Of a stretch of DNA of 64,000 bases, positions 22,501 through 32,191 are shown in pieces. This DNA comes from Hypomyces perniciosus (Eukaryota; Ascomycota; Sordariomycetes; Hypocreales; Hypocreaceae), in contig SPDT01000008.1 in assembly GCA_008477525.1 (NCBI GenBank), positions 558,001 through 622,000 of the forward strand. Direction: 5' to 3'. The notes beneath the pieces are model-generated. The model was not told the origin of the DNA. It did no database searches and was given only the letters and a program-made list of their open reading frames with translations. Position 1 is the first letter of the stretch, and every line of letters starts with the position of its first letter. The position numbers were made by a program, and so were the translations under genes.

Positions 22501-23145
22501 CAGAAAGAAGAAGGCGTCGAGGGAGCCATAGTTGAGGACATAGGTATCTGGAATCTTGAAGAAAGGTTTGACCCAGTTGATTATCCCCGAAGGTAACTCA
22601 GGGCTCGGCAATCTGCTGTGAATGAGTTGGGTGTACATGGCTGAGAAGTGAGCAGCGAGGTCTTACTCTGGCGATCGGAGATTTGGAATGGTCTTGGGTG
22701 CGTAGACTCGCTTGCACCGAGGCCGTAGGATGAAAAATATGATCAAGCATACAGCCAGATATACGCCTACGGGACCAAAGGTTGCACCGAGCTTGGCTAA
22801 CGAGGCTGTCTTGTTGCCAGATGCGGTGCTGAGGGTGCCACCACCAGAGGTGTCATTGCGAGTAGAACCAATTCGCGGGTCTGGAGGCTATGTGTGTCAA
22901 AAGGTCAGTCAGCGATGCCAGAGGTCTGCGAATAGTAGTAACAAGTAACAAGTCATCCAGTCATGCATGTGTGTCACCTCAAATCAACGTCATGTCATGT
23001 CATGTCTGTCTTTTGGACTTTTGGCCTGCAAGGAGAGATGTTCGGGGCAACGCACCGGTTCGAAGCCTCTCTCGAAGAGTCGGTGCCAGTTCATGGTCAT
23101 GTCATCGAGCTGGTGATAGTCGGGGAGCTCAGGTAGCAGGGGCAT
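19544..23145 (-). CDS. Csc1/OSCA (DUF221) family cation channel
   Basis: This is a predicted calcium-permeable, osmosensitive cation channel (yeast Csc1, Rsn1 and Phm7 family). The exons are 23056-23145, 22667-22887, 22317-22615, 21089-22258, 20626-21021 and 19544-20541, giving 1057 residues with all phases consistent. The N-terminal extracellular segment and first span (VGVYLAVCLIIFFILRPRCK) are followed by two more spans and a long cytosolic domain (RTMLLLCVPKEYRDEARLRK onward) with an inserted Pro/Glu-rich stretch. The channel region follows (SIPAAFIGIASNIDFLAEKI; LPPTALSLLMSLVPILLR; QNAYFAFQVVQVFLITTLTS; LVWKYNLIYVFDTSTDSKGL). The C-terminus has a polyglycine run encoded by a cca repeat (20121-20142) and the PHM7-type tail (YCTYQPPEMWKTKPILWIPR). 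The first intron is the longest (168 bases). Small exon 1 depends on splice reading. Confidence 0.9.
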
Positions 23146-23846
23146 TGCAAAGTCGACGCATTTTCACCGCTGTAGGAAAATAGTAGATAGAGTGGGTGAC
23201 GCGCGCAGCGGACAGAACAAAGAGGGATCCGAGGGATGAGAGAGAGTCGGGCGTCCTCAACGACAAGCACACATTCATAAGGCAGCGCAATAACGCCTGT
23301 CAACCAGATCACAAACAACGAAGCACAGAGTAAAACATTTGTCTCCCTCTTAATAACAAAACGTTCGAAAAAGCGCAATGTCAGATGTCAGCGCCGCAGG
23401 ACCAACCAGGCTGGGGGGGGCTGAATGAGGGAGGGCGAGGGAGACGCAGAAAATGACCCGATCCGCCAGCCTTTTGGCACACATCCACACGTCCATCAGC
23501 ACCAGGAAGCACAGTCCAGGCCAACGGTCCGCTAATGCCGTCTATTGCTTTTGGCATTGGGTGGTAATCAAAGGGACCCATGGACGCCCTTGTCACAGGC
23601 CGCCAATCGGATGCCCCATGGCGCTCAGGTCAATCAGCGTCTCGATGCGCCATCTGGATTTCGGGTGACGGGCGCCCAACCAGAGATCGGCACTTTGGCC
23701 AGGCCATATCCCCAGTTACAGGGGTCTGTCTGTCTCTGTCTCTGGGCCACAAGCGGTCGTTAGGGCCGAAGATGTGCAGTGCATGCATGGTCGGGAGATT
23801 TGGAGCTGTGAGACAACAAGATCGTCAGGCCAAATTGTGCTGGTAC

Positions 23847-23865
23847 TACGGAGTAGTACTCCGTA
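23847..23865. repeat. Inverted pair of the 9-bp word (short perfect hairpin)
   Basis: TACGGAGTA, one base, then TACTCCGTA: a perfect 9+9 inverted repeat with a 1-base spacer. It is the densest point of a word family found at least 15 times in the window, only between genes. A dyad bound by a dimeric protein or a miniature-element relic are both possible. Confidence 0.7.
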
Positions 23866-25317
23866 CATCGTACTAGTACTATGCACCAGAGTCAATGTGC
23901 AGATGAGAGGCACACAGCATAATCCGCTCTTGTCCCCTCTATGTACTCCGTATGTGGAGCTGATATTTTGATGGAGACGATGGAAGTTTGAACGAGAAGA
24001 AAATCGATACGAGAGAAATTCTCCTGTGGCGGCTGTGGCTGACTTGGCCAGCAGGTACGGAGTACATACCTTCTGCAGACAGGGTTGTGGCTGTATGCCC
24101 AAGCGAGTGACAGCCGCGATGCCATCACAGCACTGCTTGCTTTTCTCCTTTCATTGCCCTTGCGGACTCTATTATCTCATCATCTCCGTGTGTTCCTCTA
24201 CGAATACGTCACCTGCATACCTACAACTACGACAACATTGGAGGTACTTTTGCTTCGTACTACCTGTGTTACTCGAACTTGTGCTCCTACGGACATCCAC
24301 CGAGATCAAAAGCGTCGCATCATATCTACTACTAACCTCGCCAGTCCAACAACGTTCAAGAGTGGCGCCGCATCCCGTCGCTCACCCGCATTTCCTTTCT
24401 GTCGACCCCTGGATCCAGCAACCGGCGCTAGGTTATTTGGATGACATCGTGCCAAACCTTGTCGATTGTCAAGTCCCACTGTTCCGGTGGCGAGCTGAGC
24501 CAACGCGCCAAGGTCCAACTGTCAGAAGAGCAGCAGACACCCGTTGCCTGCATAGCGACATCTCGCTTCTCCAGACTACTACTAAGGTACTTTGCACTCC
24601 CTACGGAGTACTGCTCGACTGACTGAATGCTAGGCGCGGTCCTACAGATATATATATGTACCTATGTTCAGTACCGATACCCTATAGAGGTGGATGGATG
24701 TACACAGCAACAATACAGTGGATAATGATATACCTAAGGTAAGAAGGACAAGAGGAGTACTACGGAGTACCTAGTAAGTAATTATACTTCCGTTTCCTCT
24801 TCTGGTCGACTTTACCGATTAGGTACTACTCCAAATTCCAAGCCCAAGTTTAACGCCGTGGGATCGCCGAAAAAAAGGGCAGAGGAGAAGCAAACTGAAT
24901 GCCAACAAAACCCCGCTTTCAACCTCAGCCCAGGACTTGGCACCAGAAAATGTGACGTCCAATTTTCTTCACCAGTCACGTCTCCGAAAACGCCGAAACA
25001 ATAGTGATGTGGTGGAGGCCGGCAATAAGTTCTTATCGACGATCGGCGATTGGAATAACTCCATACTGAGAGAGATACTACTAGTTAACAATGTTGAATT
25101 CTCATTGTATTAATGCGGAACTTTGATTCTCATGGAACTGTAGCCACCTATATTCAGCTACCAATACATTCTCCTTTCTTGAATGACGTTTCGCAAAACC
25201 TTAACGCCGATTGACTCAATGCAAGGTGATCACGATACACACCACCCAAACGTTGTTCCAAAGCCTCATCCCGGAGCATCCGTCATGAAGCTGAAAATAA
25301 CTACTCATCGTCACCAA

Positions 25318-25325
25318 TATATAAG
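25318..25325 (+). promoter_or_regulatory. TATA box of the short-chain dehydrogenase gene
   Basis: TATATAAG lies 113 bases before the ATG at 25431, followed by a C/A-rich leader with CATCATC and ATCAATC tracts common around fungal transcription starts. Confidence 0.55.
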
Positions 25326-25430
25326 GAGAAACATTTACCTCCAAGTCTGATCAACAGTTGTCATCAACAGTCGCTATCAATCATCAAGACATATCATCAC
25401 CTAGAACCTACTAGATTACCATCAGTCAAA

Positions 25431-26321
25431 ATGAGCACTCAAAAACCTGTCTGGTTCATCACTGCTGCCTCCTCAGGCTTCGGTCATGAAATCGCCCTCG
25501 CCGCTCTTAAACGCGGCCATGAGGTCATCGCCACTGCTCGCAACCCAGCCGGCATCCAAGATCTCGCCAACGCCGGTGCCCATACTCTCGCATTCGACGT
25601 CACTGCACCTCTCACCACCATCGAAGATATCGCCAAGAATGTCATCGACAAGCACGGCCGCGTCGACTACCTCATCAATGCTGCGGGCTTCATCCTCGAA
25701 GGCGCCATCGAGGAGGTCTCGCCGCAGGAGGTCTATGACAGCTTCAACACCAATGTCTTTGGCACCGTGAACACCATCCGGGCTTTCCTACCGCATCTCC
25801 GAGCCCAGCCGGTTGCTGCGAATGGCGTCCGCTCGACGATTGCGACGTTTGGCAGCTTGGGGAGCTGGCGGGGCGGTACCAGCTTTGGAATCTACGCCAT
25901 GACCAAGTGGTGCGCCTCTGCGTTGGCCGAGTCCCTGGCCCTGGAGCTGGAGCCCTTTGCCATCAATGCCACGGTCGTAGAGCCAGGCTACTTTCGGACA
26001 GGATTTTTGAATCCCGGAGCCAGAGTCTCGTCGAAGCTGAGGCTTGGTGCCTATGAGGATGAGAACACGCCAACGGGGAAGACTCGACAGGCGCTGGTGG
26101 CAACAGATGGGAACCAGCCTGGCGATGTGAAGAAAGGAAGTGAAGTTATCGTCGATATGCTCACGAGCAGTGGCGTGGCCGACGGAAAGGAGGTGCTGGG
26201 TCGGATTGTCCTTGGAAGTGATGCTGAGAGCCTCATCAGAGGTAAAATCGCCGAAACTACGCAATTGCTGGATGAATGGGCAGAGGTTGTGAGGAGCACG
26301 GATCGCCCCGAGGGCCAGTGA
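25431..26321 (+). CDS. NAD(P)-dependent short-chain dehydrogenase/reductase
   Basis: A single-exon classical SDR of 296 residues, presumably cytosolic. The Rossmann nucleotide-binding motif is ITAASSGFGHE (from about residue 10), with a basic Arg after beta-2 (ATARNP) that favours NADP. LINAAG (81-86) is the NNAG-equivalent. The catalytic Ser (about 142-145), Tyr155 and Lys159 (YAMTK) are all present, and EPGYFRTGF follows. The C-terminal part resembles oxidoreductases of secondary metabolism and aldehyde/ketone reduction, but the substrate cannot be read from the sequence. It ends 234 bases before the convergent kynureninase stop. A strong TATA box precedes it, suggesting regulated expression. 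Confidence 0.9.
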   Translation: MSTQKPVWFITAASSGFGHEIALAALKRGHEVIATARNPAGIQDLANAGAHTLAFDVTAPLTTIEDIAKNVIDKHGRVDYLINAAGFILEGAIEEVSPQEVYDSFNTNVFGTVNTIRAFLPHLRAQPVAANGVRSTIATFGSLGSWRGGTSFGIYAMTKWCASALAESLALELEPFAINATVVEPGYFRTGFLNPGARVSSKLRLGAYEDENTPTGKTRQALVATDGNQPGDVKKGSEVIVDMLTSSGVADGKEVLGRIVLGSDAESLIRGKIAETTQLLDEWAEVVRSTDRPEGQ

Positions 26322-26555
26322 AGGGTGGACGATAGCGTCAAAAGGGGGGAATTGTTTGCAGTGATGTTGGGTAGTGGTATCAGGGAGAAATAGCCATGAC
26401 TTCCAGGCCCGTGCTTCCTATTTTTATCGAAATTTTCGTTGTCATTAACTTGTTCATTCTTTTAGCTGGATGCCGCTCTCAATGCCTAATCCCATTTCAA
26501 TTACCTACATATGCCCAAGTCAAACATCGTAAATTCGTTGCCATCGCTTCAATTT

Positions 26556-28203
26556 TTATAGCTCCAGGGCGCCTCTCAATACCTGCATAAACTTCCAGAC
26601 ATCTTCGAACCGAGTGTACAATGGCACAGGTGCAACGCGGATGACATCTGGCTTCCGCTTGTCGCACATGACGCCATTCTCCTCGAGTGCTTGGGCAACC
26701 CGATCCAGCAGACCCTCCCTCAGCAAGACACTCAACTGCGTACCGCGCTGAGCCGGGTCTCGTGGAGTAAGAATGCGGAATAATGGCGTAGCATCCGACG
26801 CCGCTTCAGCATTCATCTGGTCTAGCAAATGCTCGGCGTAGGCAGTCAGAACCAGCGCCTTGGAACGGAGATCACGCATGGTCGTCTTGTTGAAGACTGA
26901 CAAGGCACCGGAGAGACTGGCAAGGTCAATGGCAGAGGGGTTGGAGACCTGGTATCCGGCAGCACCAACAGTGGGAACGAACTTGTTGTCCATGTTGAAA
27001 CGCACGCTCTTGTCACCACCATACCAGCCCATCAGACGTGGTCGGAAGGTCGGTCGTCCGGAGTCATCCTTCCACTCCACCGTGCCGTGTTTCTCGTGCA
27101 CAAAGGTGCCTCCAATTGCTCCTGGTCCGGCGTTGATATACTTGTAGGTACACCAGCATGCAAAGTCAACATCCCAGTCGTGCAGCTTAAGCTCCACGTT
27201 ACCAGCCGCGTGGGCAAGGTCCCATCCAACAACGATGCCCCGCTCGTGGGCATACGCAGTGATCCGGGGAATATCGAAAAATTGACCTGAGTAGTACTGA
27301 ATACCAGGCAGGAGGATGAGAGCCGTTGAATCGGCATGCTCATCAATAGTTGCCAGAATCTTCTCGGTGGGGATAAGTGAGTTTTCATTTGGCTCAATCT
27401 TTATCATGCTCTTCGCGGGGTCAAAACCATGCCATGTAATCTGACTCTCAATAGCATAGTGGTCGCTGGGGAATGGCTTCCACTCAAGGATGATTTTGTG
27501 TCTCTTCTCGTTGGGCTTGTAGAAGCTGGCCATCATCATGTGAAGGTTGGCCGTCAATGTGTTCATGTAGACAATCTCACTTGGCGAGGCACCCACAAGA
27601 TCGGCCGATTTTTTGGCACAGTCCTCGGCCAAATCTTGCCATTGTACGAGGGGTGAGTTGCCCAGGTTGGTAAAGTGGCCGTTTACACCAATGGACGCCC
27701 ATGTCTCGAGTTGGGCATTGATGTACTCCCTGACAGCCTTGGGCTGGGCTCCCAGAGAATTTCCAACAAAGTAGATGCTCTTCTCATCCAAGGCATCACT
27801 TGACGCTGAGGCTCCATTAACACCATTGGTGCCATTGGTGGCAATGTGTTCGCCTACGCGTGCTGCGTTAGCGATGTCTGGACATGTCCATTTTCCGACT
27901 ATTTCTTGGTGGCCTACCGGGGATGGTGCCGTTCAGGGCCTTCTTCTTAATTGAAGATTTAGTCGGGAGCACAAACTCATCCCGCAAGTGCTTCACTGAG
28001 TCTTGCGAGTCGAGCTTCTGAGCAAAGGCGAGAGAGTTGGCGTCTGCGGGGAATTTTGGTGGAGCACCACCTCGGAGCCGCTCGACATATGTTGACAAAT
28101 CCATTGCAAAGCTATTATGATTCCTGAGAGTGGGAAAGGAAGACGAGAAGTGCCTCGTGTGTGCGGATGCAGATGAGATGATAGTCCTGGTGAGAATACG
28201 CAT
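26556..28203 (-). CDS. bna5: Kynureninase
   Basis: This PLP enzyme converts kynurenine or 3-hydroxykynurenine to anthranilate or 3-hydroxyanthranilate in the tryptophan-to-NAD+ pathway. The exons are 27918-28203 and 26556-27853 (phase-1 junction), giving 527 residues from the first ATG. Motifs: [41 protein letters not shown] (cofactor Asp about 307), the PLP-lysine segment [11 protein letters not shown] (Lys about 333) and GWYGG. The first 33 residues are Arg/Ser/Thr-rich with no acidic residue, like a mitochondrial presequence; Met34 ([13 protein letters not shown]) gives the usual cytosolic start. An Asn/Gly/Ser-rich insert lies just after the intron. The gene is divergent from the IDO gene, a logical pathway pair. 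Confidence 0.95.
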
Positions 28204-29014
28204 GCTCTGCGGCTTTCGAGATTCCTTTATGTTATCATCCCCCTGGATGAGTTTGTACTAAGGCGGAGTCTGCTGACACTTCATCCGAGGCAGGATCTTC
28301 AGCCCTTTTCTCCGTATTCCGTGTCCGCACCCGAACTTCCGCCATCCGCTCGCCGGTGCAAGCCGAGATTCTTCTGCGTCATCCCGATATTCGCAATTAC
28401 CGCATTTGGAGATCCCAAGGCGCCTTGATTCGCAGGAGAAGCATGCAGATTTGTGTGACATATTACGGAGTAGAGGGTGTTCTCTAGCGGTGACGGAACG
28501 GGACTTCGGATGTTTGCATTCGGATATCGGAGGAAGAACCACTTGCGGATCTTATCATAGCATCTGCGTTCAATTGGTAAGTACGTAAGGAATATTAATA
28601 TCGAATACAAAAATAAGGATCACGCGATTATAAATTTTTTGCGTTCATTTACGGGGTCTTAGATGTATGTTGCATTCATGGAGTTTGTATAACTTTAATT
28701 GATATCTGTTGGTTCGTCTTTCAGTTGGTTTACGAAGTCGCCACCAACGGGTAGTATTGAACCTCGCCATTGTGTCCAACAACATCCAACAACATCAAGT
28801 TGGCGGTATTTTAGGCATCCAAATTCTCTTTCAAGAGATGTTGGTTGTTGGTACTCCGCATTCCGTGCTTGGCGTTCTGTCTCTCTACCACTATCCTCGG
28901 ATATAAAGACTCAGATAGAGACAAACAGGTCTCCGGCTCTCAGCAAACACACCACCCTCGGCAGCTACGTCTCTGTTATTCTCAGTACTTCTCTTCACAG
29001 CAGCAGGATACACC
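28204..29014. promoter_or_regulatory. Shared divergent promoter of kynureninase and IDO
   Basis: These 811 bases lie between the two start codons. They hold a TACGGAGTA word (28464-28472), direct repeats near 28790 (caacaacatccaacaacatc) and a TATA box for IDO at 28901-28908. Co-regulation of the two tryptophan-degradation genes is inferred from the arrangement. Confidence 0.6.
28901..28908 (+). promoter_or_regulatory. TATA box of the IDO gene
   Basis: ATATAAAG lies 107 bases upstream of the IDO ATG, almost the same spacing as for the neighbouring dehydrogenase gene. Confidence 0.5.
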
Positions 29015-30351
29015 ATGTCTCCTCACGCCATCTTCCTTGATCCTTCAGGCGGAAGGCCGTCCGTAGACTTGAGCAAATTTGCTGTCACGAGAAATGCCTT
29101 CATCCCCGAGAACAGTCCAGTGAAAGTATTATCCGATTCCTACTACGAGCCTTGGGAAACTGTCGCCCACAACCTGCCGAACTTGATTCAGACCAGTCGT
29201 ATCCGAGATGCCATCAACGATATCCCCATCCTATCAACAGACCGTTTAAACTCAGAGGCTGAATGGCGGAGAGCCTATGTCATCTTGTCTTACTTTACCC
29301 ACGCATATGTGTGGGGTGGAGACAAGCCAGCAGAGGTAGGCAATCCCAGTGAAACGTTCCTCCATCTGAAGGAATCATGCTGACATTCCTTATGAAGATT
29401 CTGCCACCTCAGATTACGGTCCCTTATCTTCGCGTATCCGCCCACGTCGAATTACCCCCAACTCTGACATACGCTGGTGCCAACCTTTGGAACTTTAGTT
29501 GCACAGGGGATGACTTCTCCAACCTGGAAGATCTTAGCACACTGCTATCATTTACAGGGACCGAGTCGGAATCATGGTTCCTGCTCATCAGCGTTGCAAT
29601 GGAAGCCAAGGCTGGCAGCATACTCCAAACGATGATGGTGGCTCTTGAGGCTGTCAAAACTCGAGATTATGAAGTCATCATCGACGCCCTCGAGGAGTTG
29701 AGAAAATGCATTGAGGGCGTTGGCATTTTACTGGAAAGGATGTACGAAAGATGCGACCCCATGACATTCTATCATCATATCAGACCATTCCTTGCTGGCA
29801 GCAAGAATATGGATGCTGCCGGACTGCCCAAAGGCGTCTTCTATGACGAGGGCAACGGCAGGGGCGAATGGCGGCAACTCAGGGGCGGAAGCAATGGGCA
29901 GAGCTCCCTGATCCAGTTCTTCGATATCGTCCTTGGTGTCGACCACAACGGACATGGCGACTCCAACCAGAAGAGCTTCCATTCCGAGGTCAGGGAGTAT
30001 ATGCCAGGTCCCCATCGACGCTTCTTGGTGCACGTGGCCCGCGCGGGTAGCATCCGCGAGTTGGCACTAGTTACCCCTGTGACAGAGGAGCAACATCGTC
30101 TTAGGAGCGTCTATACTGCGGCGACAGAAGCCCTCGCCCGGTTCAGGAACAAGCACATCCAGATCGTGACGAGATACATCATTATACCGTCAAAGCAGCC
30201 ATGGAAGGGATCTCGTCAAAACCTGGCAAGCTCGTCATCAGCACAGAAAGGAGAGGAGCTGACTGGTACGGGAGGAACCATGCTGGTACCCTTCCTAAAG
30301 CAAGCGAGAGATGAGACTACCATCGCAGGGCAGCTCGAAAGGGAGAGGTGA
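29015..30351 (+). CDS. bna2: Indoleamine 2,3-dioxygenase
   Basis: This heme enzyme opens the indole ring of tryptophan to N-formylkynurenine, the first step of the kynurenine route. The exons are 29015-29335 and 29398-30351 (phase-0 junction, gtaggc...tgaag), giving 424 residues. Characteristic segments: RRAYVILSYFTHAYVWGG, LPPQITVPYLRVSAHVELPP, MEAKAGSILQTMM, GGSNGQSSLIQFFDIVLGV and the proximal-heme His about 313 in PGPHRRFL. Fungal IDOs normally have all of these and are 400-500 residues long. A Ser/Lys-rich loop precedes the C-terminus. Fungi often have several IDO copies; this one, next to kynureninase, is the likely NAD+-pathway copy. Confidence 0.95.
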
Positions 30352-31357
30352 TGAAGTTCGATTTCTGGTGTGACTGATTTGGTTTCTTATTCACAAATAT
30401 ATAGATCGCGTGTGTTTTGGTTGGCATTTATATGAGCGAGAGGGCGAAAGGGCGGACACATCTTATGGTGACTCTTGTTATTTTTTATCTTTTTTCATGT
30501 CATGAGGCAGAACGTACGGAGGACGTAGAAGGCATTTTATGGGCGGCTGTTTGATAATCTCAACATAACATAGTCCCCAAGATAGCACTCGGCTGAGTTA
30601 ACCCGCTGGGTAATTGAAAGTTTCCCACTCATCTGATCCAGAGGCAAACCTGGAAGACAATATTGCATCTTGAATTCTGAAAATTTCCTCTGTATCTGTT
30701 TTCCGATGAACAACTTCAGGGTAAGAATCCTGGAAATACGAAGATGCGAGTGTTGCCAAAAATAGGGAGTGTGATGCCTCAGGCTCTTAATCAGGCATTC
30801 AACTGAGTGGATGCGGCGCAGGCAGCCAACGGCTCAAGGCAGCCTCACAGTTCCCTCCCGCATTACGCCTCACGAACTGCTGCCGTCACCAGTCATTGGC
30901 TTCATTCGAGGTCACCTCATGATACTCATCCCTACACTTGACCTGGGCATATTTATGCCGATTTCAGGCTATACATTGAGACGGAGAAATTAGCAATACT
31001 CTTTTCTCATGCGATTTTTATCAGTTCTCGCCCTCTTTGAGGCTCTTGACAGTCTCTCTGCCATAACATCATGACCTCCAACGCCAAAGCGCTATGAGCG
31101 ATTTCACAATAGCGAGTCCTTGAGGCTCCATGTCGTAGCAGACGGCTGAGACACTACGTCAAAACTTTCTATTATCTCCAATACGGATTGGATGAGAGGA
31201 ATCATTCCTAGCGGTTCATTATCGTTACTACAGAAAACGGACAGGAGAGGCAGCCCATCCTAAGTCAGTCACATCGCCAAGCAAACGCCAAAACGCCAGA
31301 ACTGTCGGCTACAGAAGCAAAAAGAAATCCAACAAAATTCTGCACCTCCCGACTCCT
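30352..31357. other. Convergent intergenic region
   Basis: This is 3' flank of IDO (+) and the uncharacterised gene at 31358 (-). It contains a near-copy of the 9-bp word (gtacggagg, about 30515). No gene is supported. Confidence 0.4.
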
Positions 31358-32191
31358 TCAATGGTCACTTTCGGACTTCATGGTCGCGATGTACGCCATG
31401 GCATGTTCCACTGCTGACCGTTAGCATGAATATGTCTATGATGGCCGACATGGCGACCAAGACAGCTTACGCTGAGTGTCCATTTTGTCCTTGCCAGCCA
31501 TGTACCATGTGTCATTGATCCTGTCTGCTTCTTCTTCGTCGCCACAACAGGTACAGAAAGCGAAGTGCGTGGATATTGGCGGGAGGTCAGGGGCTGGCAA
31601 CAGGCGCTCCCGCGGGGTACTTGGTGCTCTGGGCGTGCTTTGCCACCTAGATTCAGAAGCTTCTTCCTTAGTTCTGAAGGCTTCGATCTGGAATCGTTGG
31701 TGAGGTGCTGTGGTAGGCTCACACCACGAGCCAAAACCACGAAGGTCATGACCACGTTGCTCGAAGCCATAAGATGGATGACGGTTGGACCGACCACCAG
31801 AAGAGCTCCCGAATTCTTCAAGGGGCGGGGGCCGGTGGCTGTTTCCTCTACCCCCAATCGGCTGTCTGACCATCTCTCGACCCCTCATGCCCCTGGAGGA
31901 CTCCGATGGCTCAGCCTGGACTGAATGGAAGTCATGTGAAGATCCACGTGACGACCTACAGTCATCGACGCCATCACCAACCTCGAAATCAAGACGCCTC
32001 ATCCTGTGGTATGAACGAGGCTCTCTATGGTCATGATATGTCCTGGGAACACGATTGACGGAGTGGTGGGATCGACGTCCCCCCAGGTCCTGCTGGGGTG
32101 CCATCCTGCCTGGCCTTGTCTGGTCAGGACCATAGGCTAGCTCCCAGGAGGGATGGGACGACGGCATCATATCCGTCGCCATGAAGCTCAT
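31358..32191 (-). CDS. Uncharacterised Arg/His/Ser-rich protein
   Basis: The exons are 31471-32191 and 31358-31413, giving 258 residues. The N-terminal two thirds is disordered and rich in Arg, His, Ser and Pro. A better conserved-looking C-terminal part has FAFCTCCGDEEEADRINDTW and YMAGKDKMDTQ, then a helix HAMAYIATMKSES across the junction. The acceptor is a tandem cagcag (31411-31416), so two products differing by one residue are possible. Without the second exon the frame runs on into a basic tail. The cysteine cluster FCTCC could bind metal. I do not recognise the family. The start is the first in-frame ATG. Confidence 0.6.

Larger units (their letters stand above)
23146..25430. promoter_or_regulatory. 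2.3 kb gene-free region rich in TACGGAGTA words
   Basis: This is divergent upstream sequence of the Csc1-family gene and the short-chain dehydrogenase. It contains exact copies at 23847-23855, 23857-23865 (inverted), 23944-23952 (inverted), 24056-24064, 24602-24610 and 24761-24769, plus a (catgt)n tract near 22990 just inside the neighbouring intron. Open frames here, including one of 198 codons, run through the motif copies and look non-coding. Confidence 0.6.

Noticed and set aside
24026..24622. Open frame of 198 codons on the plus strand
   Set aside because: It runs through several copies of TACGGAGTA, has Cys/Leu-rich low-quality composition, no recognisable domain, and a competing overlapping frame.
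28258..28610. Minus-strand ORFs of about 100 codons upstream of kynureninase
   Set aside because: They lie in the shared promoter, have no domain, and two frames compete.
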